From positions 1 through 5,298 of the forward strand of contig JAJZPX010000164.1 of NCBI GenBank assembly GCA_021811025.1: DNA of 5,298 nucleotides, given 5' to 3'. Shown here in pieces: positions 1 to 5,216 of the stretch. Position 1 is the first letter of the stretch, and each line of letters opens with the position of its first letter. A model generated the notes under the pieces. That model worked only from the letters and a program-made list of their open reading frames with translations, made no database searches and had not been told where the DNA came from. This stretch comes from Actinomycetes bacterium (GTDB taxonomy: Bacteria; Actinomycetota; Coriobacteriia; Anaerosomatales; JAJZPX01). The position numbers and the translations under genes are program-made.

Positions 1-311
1 AGGTGCTGATCACTCACATCGTCGACCCGAAGGAGCTCCGAAACGACAGCCAGCGCGACGCGACGCTGCGCAGCGACGCGCGCATCCTCGCCGCCATCGC
101 GTCCGAGCTCGCCGAGCGGGGCGTCGAGGCGAGCGCGGTGCTCGAGACCGGCCCCGTGATCGCGGAGCTGCTCGACCTCGCGGACGACCGCTCCGCGACG
201 TCGTTCATCATGGGATCGCACGGCCGCGGGCTATCCGAGGAGATATTCGTCGGCTCGGTCTCCCAGAACGTCGTCCGTATGGCCGGCCTGCCGGTATTCG
301 TGACGCACTGA
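1..311 (+). CDS. Universal stress protein (UspA family), 3' part, cut by left edge
   Basis: This is the C-terminal part of a UspA-type nucleotide-binding protein of the cytoplasm. The reading frame runs in from before base 1 (bases 1-2 end a codon) and stops with TGA at 309-311, leaving 102 visible residues. The GTG at base 3 is more likely an internal Val than a start: VLITHIVDP matches the second beta strand of Usp domains, so about 35-40 residues (first strand and helix) lie outside the window. An amphipathic helix (DARILAAIASELAERGV) follows. The C-terminal signature GSHGRGLSEEIFVGS fits the G-2X-G-9X-G-S/T pattern of ATP-binding Usp proteins, then comes the closing strand LPVFVTH. Its partner in stress or energy sensing cannot be told from sequence. 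About 130 bases separate it from nuoA, so shared transcription is possible but unproven. The family call is secure; no specific gene name is justified. Confidence 0.9.
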   Translation, partial: VLITHIVDPKELRNDSQRDATLRSDARILAAIASELAERGVEASAVLETGPVIAELLDLADDRSATSFIMGSHGRGLSEEIFVGSVSQNVVRMAGLPVFVTH

Positions 312-317
312 GCCCGA

Positions 318-347
318 CCGTTCGCCACCCGAAACCTGCCGTTCGCC
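318..347 (+). repeat. Short direct repeat CCGTTCGCC, two copies 21 bp apart
   Basis: The 9-base word CCGTTCGCC occurs at 318-326 and again at 339-347, just after the usp stop codon. The copies start 21 bases apart, about two helical turns, which would place them on the same DNA face. The match does not extend past nine bases. It could be a paired protein-binding site upstream of nuoA, but a 9-base repeat in G+C-rich DNA may also be chance. Confidence 0.3.
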
Positions 348-391
348 GAATCCGAGCAGGTGACGACGGCCGACGGTGAGAAGTCCCACGC

Positions 392-437
392 GACGGCGCG
401 TGAGCGAGCGCGCCACGCCGGCGCCGTCCGCAGACGG
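392..437 (+). promoter_or_regulatory. Overlapping inverted repeats ahead of nuoA; possible leader RNA structure
   Basis: GACGGCGC (392-399) is a perfect reverse complement of GCGCCGTC (421-428). Nested inside, GGCGCG (395-400) pairs with CGCGCC (409-414) around an 8-base loop. CCGTC (424-428) also pairs with GACGG (433-437) around CGCA. The last stem shares bases 424-428 with the first, so those two cannot form together. It also covers part of the GGAG (436-439) before the first candidate nuoA start. This is suggestive of a structured 5' leader, but short G+C-rich inverted repeats arise easily by chance here. Confidence 0.25.
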
Positions 438-445
438 AGTGCACG

Positions 446-832
446 GTGCCGCTAGGAGTGGGGGCACAAGTGGACACGTACGCGAATCTCGCGGCACTCG
501 TCCTCGCCGGGCTCGTGGGCCTGGCATTCGTCTTCGCGCTGTATGGAGCCGTGAAGCTCCTCGCCCCCTCCCGGCCGTACGCGCTCAAGAACGCGACGTA
601 CGAGTGCGGCCACGATCCGCTGGGCGAGGCCTGGGTCCCCTACAGGCTCCAGTACTACGCGTTCGCGATCATCTTCCTCATCTTCGACATCGAGACGGCG
701 TTCTTCTATCCGATCGTGCTCGTGTGGAGACAGATCGGCACGCTCGCGCTCGTCGAGACGCTGATCTTCGTCGCGGTCCTGCTCGTCGGCCTCCTGTACG
801 CTTGGAAGCGGGGCGTGCTGAAGTGGGACTGA
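446..832 (+). CDS. nuoA: NADH-quinone oxidoreductase subunit A
   Basis: Small membrane subunit of complex I, next to NuoH and NuoJ at the junction of the membrane and peripheral arms. The 128-residue reading has three membrane segments (about 13-36, 70-92 and 98-118). After the first comes the family loop with ECG (53-55) and an aromatic stretch at 66-71. The second segment carries FDIETAFFYP, with acidic residues D81 and E83 matching the conserved carboxylates of the family; E104 in the third segment is the other usual one. The start is uncertain. GTG 446 has GGAG six bases upstream. GTG 470 gives a 120-residue protein beginning VDTYANLAALVL, closer to the common NuoA N-terminus, with AGGAG (454-458) 11 bases upstream. 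The end overlaps nuoB by 10 bases. It is the first gene of the visible operon. Family assignment is very secure. Confidence 0.95.
   Translation: MPLGVGAQVDTYANLAALVLAGLVGLAFVFALYGAVKLLAPSRPYALKNATYECGHDPLGEAWVPYRLQYYAFAIIFLIFDIETAFFYPIVLVWRQIGTLALVETLIFVAVLLVGLLYAWKRGVLKWD
454..458 (+). promoter_or_regulatory. Alternative ribosome binding site for nuoA
   Basis: AGGAG here lies 11 bases before GTG 470, with a G-run (460-464) in between. It competes with GGAG at 436-439, which lies six bases before GTG 446. The site at 454-458 is outside the predicted small stem that covers 433-437. The choice between the two starts is open. Confidence 0.4.
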
Positions 833-1395
833 TCGAGAACGCGGAGCGCCCCAACTTCATCCTCACGACGATCGACACGCTTCTGCGCTGGGGCCGGTCT
901 CACAGCCTTTGGTGGTGCAACGCGGGCTCCGCGTGCTGTTCGCTCGAATTCGCCGCCATGGGCGGCGCCAGGTACGATATGGACCGGATCGGCAGCGGGC
1001 TCGTTCGCGCGAGCCCGAGACAGTCCGACGTGCTGCTCATCCCCGGGCCGATCACGAAGAAGATGGCGCCCATCTTCGTCCGCGTCTACAACCAGATGCC
1101 GGACCCGAAGTGGGTCATCGCGATGGGCAGCTGCGCCATCAGCGGCGGCGCGTTCCGCGAGAGCTACAGCATGACCAGGGGGGCCGACACGGTTCTGCCG
1201 GTGGACGTGTACGTCCCCGGGTGCCCCGTTCGGCCGGAAGCCCTCTTCTACGGGTTGCTGAAGCTGCGCGCGAGGGTGCGCGGCACGAGCAACATCGGCC
1301 TGGCACACCGCGAGCCGATCTACGTGCCGCCGGACCTCCCGCCCGAGTGGGAGGCCGAGGTCCGCGAGTTCCTCGGCGAACACGAGGCGTGCTGA
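823..1395 (+). CDS. nuoB: NADH-quinone oxidoreductase subunit B (cluster N2 subunit)
   Basis: Peripheral-arm subunit that carries the terminal [4Fe-4S] cluster N2 and passes electrons to quinone at the interface with NuoD and NuoH. The 190-residue protein has the four expected ligands: tandem C38-C39 in SACCSLEF, C104 in MGSCAISGG and C134 in VPGCPVRPEAL. The stretches RYDMDRIG and VRASPRQSDVLLIPG between them are typical of the family, as is the run KKMAPIFVRVYNQMPDPKWV. The start is GTG 823, inside the end of nuoA (10-base overlap). No other start exists before the conserved NFILTTIDTLLRW, and only a weak GGGG (810-813) precedes it, suggesting translational coupling to nuoA. Oddities: an extra C32 shortly before the tandem pair, Val in the GCPxRPE motif where Pro is usual, and a C-terminal Cys. 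The [NiFe]-hydrogenase small subunit is a distant relative, but the tandem Cys pair and operon context favour NuoB. Confidence 0.97.
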   Translation: MGLIENAERPNFILTTIDTLLRWGRSHSLWWCNAGSACCSLEFAAMGGARYDMDRIGSGLVRASPRQSDVLLIPGPITKKMAPIFVRVYNQMPDPKWVIAMGSCAISGGAFRESYSMTRGADTVLPVDVYVPGCPVRPEALFYGLLKLRARVRGTSNIGLAHREPIYVPPDLPPEWEAEVREFLGEHEAC

Positions 1396-1826
1396 TGACC
1401 GTGGACCTGGAAGCCGTAGCCGCGGCACACTCGGGCAGGGTCGACCGCGAGGGTCTCGACCCGGCCATCGTCGTTCCCCGCGAGACGTGGCGCCAGCTCG
1501 CGCAGGCGCTCTCCGAGGCGGGCGTATGGTTCTCCGACCTCACCTGCGTCGACCGCGGCGAGACGGTCGAGGTCGTCGCGCAAGTCTGCGCTTCCGCGTC
1601 CGAGCAGATCACGCTGAAGACCGTGCTCCCGAACCGCGACCTCACGGTCGACTCGCTCTGGCCGGTCTGGCCGGGGATGGACTGGCTCGAGCGGGAGGCC
1701 TACGACATGTTCGGCGTGAGCTTCGTCGGCCACCCCGACCTCACGCGCATCCTCATGTTCGACGGCTTCGAGGGCTACCCCCTGCGCAAGAGCTTCCTGC
1801 TCGAGACCGAGGAGAAGGCGTCGTGA
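1395..1826 (+). CDS. nuoC: NADH-quinone oxidoreductase subunit C (30 kDa-type)
   Basis: Peripheral-arm subunit without cofactors that packs against NuoD, NuoI and NuoB and supports the quinone module. The 143-residue protein ends with the family signature: EREAYDMFGVSFVGHPDLTR at 99-118, then ILMFDGFEGYPLRKSF. The N-terminal half (to about 85) is the less conserved alpha/beta part, with FSDLTCVD (46-53) at its usual place. It is on the short side for NuoC, which is commonly 150-200 residues, but the domain looks complete. ATG 1395 overlaps the nuoB stop by one base (TGATG) and has GAGG (1384-1387) seven bases upstream. The end overlaps nuoD by four bases. It is a separate gene, not the NuoCD fusion found in enterobacteria. 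The tail after YPLRK (SFLLETEEKAS) replaces the commoner DFP-type ending and is acidic. Confidence 0.96.
   Translation: MTVDLEAVAAAHSGRVDREGLDPAIVVPRETWRQLAQALSEAGVWFSDLTCVDRGETVEVVAQVCASASEQITLKTVLPNRDLTVDSLWPVWPGMDWLEREAYDMFGVSFVGHPDLTRILMFDGFEGYPLRKSFLLETEEKAS
1810..1814 (+). promoter_or_regulatory. Ribosome binding site for nuoD
   Basis: AGGAG inside the last codons of nuoC lies eight bases before GTG 1823. It supports that GTG as the start over any upstream codon in the same open frame, which extends back through nuoC as non-coding sequence. Confidence 0.7.
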
Positions 1827-2962
1827 TCGAGGACCATCCGCGGGTCGGGCGCCTGCAGAAGGACGCCGTCACCGAGAGCATCGTGCTGAACATGGGCCCG
1901 CAGCATCCTTCGATGCACGGCGTGTTCCACATGCAGCTCGAGCTCTCGGGCGAGACGATCCTCGCGGCGCGGCCCGTCATCGGCTACCTCCACCGGGGCA
2001 TCGAGAAGCTCGCCGAGCACCGCACGTACGCGCAGTGCATGGTGCTGGTCGACCGCCTCGACTACATCAGCCAGTACTGCAACGAGTGGGCGTACTGCCG
2101 GGCGATCGAGCGGCTCGCACGGATAGAGGTGCCCGAGCGGGCCGAGTGGCTGCGCACGATGTACGCCGAGCTCGTTCGCGTCACCAGCCACCTCATGTGG
2201 TTCGGTTCCGTGGGCCTCGACCTCGGCGGCTGGACGCCCGTCATCTACGCGTTCATCCCTCGAGAGCGCATCTTCGACTTCTTCGAGGCCACGACGGGCT
2301 CCCGACTCATGCCCAACTACCTGCGGTTCGGTGGCGTGAAGGAGGACGTCGACCCGGCCGAGATGGAGGCTCTGCACGCCTACCTCGCCAAGGACCTCAT
2401 CGACGCGCTCGACGAGTTCGACGGGCTCGTGACCGGCAACGAGATATTCCTCTCGCGCCAGCGCGGACTCGCGCCCATGACGGTCGACCAGGCGCACGCG
2501 TGGGGCGTGACGGGCCCGATGCTGCGAGCGTGCGGCAGCACCCGCGACTTGCGGATCGACACGCCGTACGGCGTCTACGACCGGCTCGACTGGGAGAGCT
2601 GCACCGACACGCGCGGCGACGCGCTGGCGCGATATAGCGTGCGTATGCGGGAGATGCGCGAGTCCGCCAAGATGGCGCTGCAGTGCATCGAGCGCATGCC
2701 CGCAGGCGAGGTCCGCACGAAGGTCGCGAGGGTTCTCCGGCCGCCGGAAGGCGAGGTCTACGTCCGCCACGAGTCCACGCGCGGCGAGCTGGGCTTCCAC
2801 ATCGTCTCGGACGGCTCCCCGAAGCCGTACCGCTTCCGCGTGCGCTCGCCGGCGTTCATGAACGTCTCGTCGCTGCCTCACCTGTGCGCGGGCGCCAAGA
2901 TCAGCGAGTTCTTCGCGATCTTCGGCGGCATAGATAACGTCATGGCGGAGATCGACCGATGA
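1823..2962 (+). CDS. nuoD: NADH-quinone oxidoreductase subunit D (49 kDa-type, quinone site)
   Basis: Catalytic peripheral-arm subunit forming the quinone-reduction pocket with NuoB and NuoH; it descends from [NiFe]-hydrogenase large subunits but has lost the metal site. The 379 residues match usual NuoD length. NMGPQHPSMHG (23-33) holds His28 and His32; by alignment from memory His32 corresponds to the quinone-contacting His38 of Thermus Nqo4, and Tyr81 in DRLDYIS to its Tyr87. IGYLHRGIEKLAEHRTY (53-69) and the TGSRLMPNYLRFGGV region (158-172) are also typical. The end GGIDNVMAEIDR replaces the hydrogenase DPCxxC motif. No CxxC nickel-ligand pairs are present. GTG 1823 overlaps the nuoC stop (GTGA, four bases) with a good AGGAG upstream. 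The end overlaps nuoH by four bases. Oddities: Met31 where Thr is usual, Cys237 in LRACGS where Ser is common, and Ile245 where the DLRK/R motif has a basic residue. Confidence 0.97.
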   Translation: MIEDHPRVGRLQKDAVTESIVLNMGPQHPSMHGVFHMQLELSGETILAARPVIGYLHRGIEKLAEHRTYAQCMVLVDRLDYISQYCNEWAYCRAIERLARIEVPERAEWLRTMYAELVRVTSHLMWFGSVGLDLGGWTPVIYAFIPRERIFDFFEATTGSRLMPNYLRFGGVKEDVDPAEMEALHAYLAKDLIDALDEFDGLVTGNEIFLSRQRGLAPMTVDQAHAWGVTGPMLRACGSTRDLRIDTPYGVYDRLDWESCTDTRGDALARYSVRMREMRESAKMALQCIERMPAGEVRTKVARVLRPPEGEVYVRHESTRGELGFHIVSDGSPKPYRFRVRSPAFMNVSSLPHLCAGAKISEFFAIFGGIDNVMAEIDR

Positions 2963-3927
2963 ACGCCCGCATCTTCCTCACGCAGCTGCTCGGCGCGCTC
3001 GGGCTCATCGTCATCCTCGGCTTCAACGTAATCATCATGGACTGGTGGGAGCGCAAGCTCGTCGGCCACATCCACCGGCGTCCCGGTCCGATGCACACGG
3101 GCTGGCACGGCATCCTGCAGCCGTTCGCGGACATGCTCAAGATGCTGTCGAAGGAGGACATCGTCCCGGACCGCGCCGACAGGCTCTTCTTCTGGCTGGG
3201 TCCGGCCGTCGCCGTCGTGCCGGCCTTCATGGCGTTGGCGGTACTGCCGCTCGCGCCCGGGTTCGCACTCGCAGACATCGGCAACGGGCTGTTCTTCGTC
3301 TTCGCGATGCAGACGATCATGCCGTTCGGCTACACGCTGATCGGATGGTCCGGCCACAACAAGTGGTCGCTCGTCGGCGCGCTGCGCAGCGCAGCGCAGC
3401 TCATCAGCTACGAGATCCCGATGCTCATCGTCGCGCTCGGCATCCTGCTGGCCGCAGGCTCGGCTCGGCTGACGGACATCGTGAACGCGCAGTCCACCGT
3501 GTGGTACGCCGTCAAGCAGCCGATCGGGCTCCTCATCTTCTTCATCACCGCGGTCGCCGAGATGAACCGCTCGCCGTTCGACATGCCCGAAGCCGAGTCC
3601 GAGCTGGTCGCCGGGATCCACACCGAGTACGCCGGGATGAAGTTCGGCCTCGTCATGATGGCCGAGTACACCGCCATGCTCGTCGGCAGCTGGATGATCG
3701 TGCTGCTGTTCCTCGGCGGGTGGCACCTCTGGCCGCTGCCGCCCTCGCCGGTGTGGCTCGTCCTCAAGCTCTACCTCGTGCAGAGCGGCATCATCTGGCT
3801 GCGCGGCACGTACCTGCGCCTTCGCGTCGACACGATGATGGAGATGAGCTGGAAGTACCTCATCCCGGCGTCGCTCGCGAACCTCATGCTCGTCGGCGTG
3901 CTCGCGACCACGTTCAAGGGCTTCTAG
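2959..3927 (+). CDS. nuoH: NADH-quinone oxidoreductase subunit H (quinone-chamber membrane subunit)
   Basis: Membrane-arm subunit that forms the mouth of the quinone chamber and links it to the proton path. The 322-residue protein has about eight membrane segments (roughly 9-30, 74-97, 112-130, 150-168, 186-203, 232-254, 262-282 and 301-318) and normal length. ERKLVGHIHRRPGP (31-44) and LQPFADMLKMLSKEDIVP (53-70) are the first family signatures. The long loop after the fifth segment, AEMNRSPFDMPEAESELVAG (200-219) plus HTEYAGMKF, carries the acidic cluster placed at the quinone-to-proton coupling site. Near the C-terminus RVDTMMEMSWK differs from the common YDQLMxLGWK form. ATG 2959 overlaps the nuoD stop (ATGA) and has GGAG (2947-2950) eight bases upstream. 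nuoH follows nuoD directly, with no nuoE, F or G. Membrane subunits of group 4 hydrogenases are related, but the A-B-C-D context settles the call. Confidence 0.97.
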   Translation: MNARIFLTQLLGALGLIVILGFNVIIMDWWERKLVGHIHRRPGPMHTGWHGILQPFADMLKMLSKEDIVPDRADRLFFWLGPAVAVVPAFMALAVLPLAPGFALADIGNGLFFVFAMQTIMPFGYTLIGWSGHNKWSLVGALRSAAQLISYEIPMLIVALGILLAAGSARLTDIVNAQSTVWYAVKQPIGLLIFFITAVAEMNRSPFDMPEAESELVAGIHTEYAGMKFGLVMMAEYTAMLVGSWMIVLLFLGGWHLWPLPPSPVWLVLKLYLVQSGIIWLRGTYLRLRVDTMMEMSWKYLIPASLANLMLVGVLATTFKGF

Positions 3928-3932
3928 GGAGG
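3927..3932 (+). promoter_or_regulatory. Ribosome binding site for nuoI
   Basis: GGGAGG overlaps the last base of the nuoH stop codon (TAG 3925-3927). It is only one base before GTG 3934 but four bases before GTG 3937, so the second of the two tandem GTG codons is the likelier start. Confidence 0.6.
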
Positions 3933-3936
3933 CGTG

Positions 3937-4407
3937 GTGTTCGGACAGGGTCTCCTCAAGGGCTTGAGCGTCACCGGCCGACGCATGCTGGGAAAGACCG
4001 AGTGCGACATGTACCCGTACCGCAAGCGCGTCCTCCCGCCGAAGAGCCGTATCTTCCTCTCGATGCGCGCCACCCCGGACGGCAAGGCGCTGTGCAACGC
4101 TTGCCTGACGTGCCAGCAGGGGTGTCCGGACAACGTCATCCGAATCGAGCAGGATCCCGAGGACCGCAAGCGCGCGGTCAGCTTCAGGGTCAACTCCGGG
4201 CGCTGCACGTTCTGCGGCATCTGCGAGGAGAACTGCCCTCGGCACGCCCTGACGTTCACGCAGGACTTCGAGCGCGCCACGTTCGACAAGGGGACGCTCA
4301 CCTACGCGCTCATCGCCGACGGGACGGCCACGGGAGCGTGCGTCATCGTCGAGCGGACCGAGCCGGAGCACCCGGCCTCGGCCGAGGGAGGCGAGGACGT
4401 TGGGTAG
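3937..4407 (+). CDS. nuoI: NADH-quinone oxidoreductase subunit I (2x[4Fe-4S] ferredoxin-like)
   Basis: Peripheral-arm iron-sulfur subunit carrying clusters N6a and N6b, which hand electrons to N2 in NuoB. Counting from GTG 3937 (156 residues), two four-Cys motifs are complete: C53, C56, C59, C63 (CNACLTCQQGCP) and C90, C93, C96, C100 (CTFCGICEENCP). The N-terminus FGQGLLKGLSVTGRRML is the usual amphipathic helix that lies against the membrane arm; YPYRKRVLPP follows. After the second cluster come HALTFTQDFERA and LTYAL, then a low-complexity Glu/Pro/Gly tail (139-156). GTG 3934 immediately upstream is an alternative start adding one residue, but it is too close to the GGGAGG site. The gap to nuoH is nine bases and the 3' end overlaps nuoJ by eight. 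Because NuoE, F and G are not encoded nearby, NuoI may be the entry point for a donor or a partner subunit; that is inference. Confidence 0.96.
   Translation: MFGQGLLKGLSVTGRRMLGKTECDMYPYRKRVLPPKSRIFLSMRATPDGKALCNACLTCQQGCPDNVIRIEQDPEDRKRAVSFRVNSGRCTFCGICEENCPRHALTFTQDFERATFDKGTLTYALIADGTATGACVIVERTEPEHPASAEGGEDVG
4385..4391 (+). promoter_or_regulatory. Ribosome binding site for nuoJ, supports a TTG start
   Basis: AGGGAGG lies within the last codons of nuoI, eight bases before TTG 4400. Its strength and spacing are the main reason to accept the rare TTG start. Confidence 0.7.
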
Positions 4408-4903
4408 CCCCCCGGCGGGCGCCGTCGCGCTGTTCCTCTTCCTCGCCGTGACCGTCGTGGGCTTCTCGCTCGCCATGCTGCTGTCGCGCAACTTCGTGCA
4501 CTCGGCCGCGTTCCTCGCCGCCGCGCTGCTGTCCTTCGCGGGCCTCAACGCGCTGCTCGGCGCGACGTTCCTCGCGCTGCTGCAGGTGTTCATCTACGCC
4601 GGGGCGATCACGGTCGTCGTCGTGTTCGTCGTGATGATGACGAGAGTCGGTGTAGGCGACCTCAGGGCGCTGATGCAACCGCAGTCCGGATGGGCGGGCG
4701 CGGTGGTCGTCCTGTTCGGGATCGGCCTTCTCAACGCGCTGCTGGCCTTCGTGCCCTCGCTCGGAGCGGCGGAGCCGCCGACGACCACCACGAGCATCGC
4801 CTACGCGCTCCTCACCAGGTACGCGGCGCCGTTCGAGATCAGCTCGCTCATCCTGCTCGCCGCGCTCATCGGCGCGATCTACCTCGCGAAGGAGGCGCGC
4901 TAG
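4400..4903 (+). CDS. nuoJ: NADH-quinone oxidoreductase subunit J
   Basis: Membrane-arm subunit between NuoA/NuoH and NuoK. The 167-residue protein has five membrane segments (about 8-28, 34-52, 55-79, 98-118 and 146-163), the expected number. The third contains the most conserved part, LLQVFIYAGAITVVVVFVVM (60-79), with Tyr66 and the Gly68 region that forms the pi-bulge helix thought to switch during turnover. The last segment, FEISSLILLAALIGAIYLAK (145-164), is also typical. The start is TTG 4400, chosen because AGGGAGG (4385-4391) lies eight bases upstream and because it places the first membrane helix correctly. It overlaps the nuoI end by eight bases. The stop TAG shares one base with the nuoK start. 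The Thr/Pro-rich loop near 126-131 (PPTTTT) joins segments four and five. The length is ordinary for bacterial NuoJ without the long E. coli-type tail. Confidence 0.95.
   Translation: MGSPPAGAVALFLFLAVTVVGFSLAMLLSRNFVHSAAFLAAALLSFAGLNALLGATFLALLQVFIYAGAITVVVVFVVMMTRVGVGDLRALMQPQSGWAGAVVVLFGIGLLNALLAFVPSLGAAEPPTTTTSIAYALLTRYAAPFEISSLILLAALIGAIYLAKEAR
4889..4895 (+). promoter_or_regulatory. Ribosome binding site for nuoK
   Basis: AAGGAGG is an almost ideal anti-SD match, seven bases before GTG 4903 and embedded in the last codons of nuoJ. It fixes the nuoK start. Confidence 0.75.
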
Positions 4904-5214
4904 TGATCCCCGCCTCGTGGTTCCTCACGCTCGCCGCCGTGGTGTTCCTCATCGCGCTGTTCGGCTTCCTCACGCGGCGCAGCCTCATACAGTCGCTCAT
5001 GTGCCTCGAGCTCATGCTCACCTCCGTGAACCTCACGTTCGTGGCCTTCGGCCGAACGCTGCCCGACCCCGCGGCGACCGGCGTGAGCTTCGCGCTGTTC
5101 GCGATGGTGGTCGGCGCAGCCGAGATCGGCGTCGGCCTCGCCCTCGTGCTCGTGTTCTTCCGCGAGGGCCACGCGAACGTCGAGTCCGACGACCTCGACA
5201 TCCTGAAGGGGTGA
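4903..5214 (+). CDS. nuoK: NADH-quinone oxidoreductase subunit K
   Basis: Small membrane-arm subunit, related to MrpC of Na+/H+ antiporters, that carries the proton-path carboxylates between NuoJ/A and NuoN. The 103-residue protein has three membrane segments (about 3-22, 28-50 and 62-85). Glu36 in CLELMLTSVNLTFVAF and Glu74 in GAAEIGVGLALVL match the two conserved membrane glutamates (E36 and E72 in E. coli). The short acidic tail ESDDLDILKG ends the protein. GTG 4903 overlaps the nuoJ stop by one base (TAGTG) and has the AAGGAGG site seven bases upstream. The next gene begins two bases after the stop. An MrpC protein would look similar, but the intact nuo order around it makes NuoK the clear choice. 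Confidence 0.96.
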   Translation: MIPASWFLTLAAVVFLIALFGFLTRRSLIQSLMCLELMLTSVNLTFVAFGRTLPDPAATGVSFALFAMVVGAAEIGVGLALVLVFFREGHANVESDDLDILKG

Positions 5215-5216
5215 CG

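Larger units (their letters stand above)
312..445. other. Intergenic leader between the usp gene and nuoA
   Basis: This gap has no credible gene. Frames crossing it are only upstream extensions of the nuo frames or shadows on the other strand. It is G+C rich and holds short inverted repeats (392-399 with 421-428; 395-400 with 409-414; 424-428 with 433-437) and a direct repeat CCGTTCGCC at 318-326 and 339-347. No T-run follows any stem, so an intrinsic terminator for the usp gene is not supported. I cannot see a convincing -35/-10 pair. A promoter for the nuo operon may lie here or upstream of the usp gene. Confidence 0.6.

Noticed and set aside
3..5. GTG at base 3 as the true start of the Usp protein
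   Set aside because: The protein would begin at the second beta strand and lack the first strand and helix; the frame is open to the left edge.
395..414. GGCGCG/CGCGCC hairpin as a terminator for the usp gene
   Set aside because: There is no T-tract after the stem, and it lies more than 80 bases past the stop codon.
376..822. Upstream extension of the nuoB frame giving a 339-residue protein
   Set aside because: The extension runs through nuoA in another frame and is Arg-rich with no homology that I recognise. NuoB homology begins just after GTG 823.
1487..1822. Upstream extension of the nuoD frame through nuoC
   Set aside because: This part is an out-of-frame reading of nuoC. The SD at 1810-1814 and the family length place the start at 1823.
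1775..2881. Open frame of 368 codons on the - strand opposite nuoD
   Set aside because: It is a shadow of nuoD, with Arg/Ala/Val/His-rich composition and no motif.
823..3927. [NiFe]-hydrogenase group 4 complex instead of complex I
   Set aside because: NuoD lacks the CxxC nickel ligands, NuoB has the tandem Cys of N2, and nuoA, nuoJ and nuoK are all present.
3045..4451. Open frame of 468 codons on the + strand over nuoH and nuoI
   Set aside because: It is an Arg/His/Ala-rich alternate-frame shadow, while the nuoH and nuoI frames carry complete family motifs.
2878..4593. Long open frame of 571 codons on the - strand across nuoH, nuoI and the start of nuoJ
   Set aside because: It lies opposite three clear complex I genes. 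Its translation is rich in Arg, Glu, Asp, His and Ala with no recognisable fold, as expected for an antisense frame of high-GC coding DNA.
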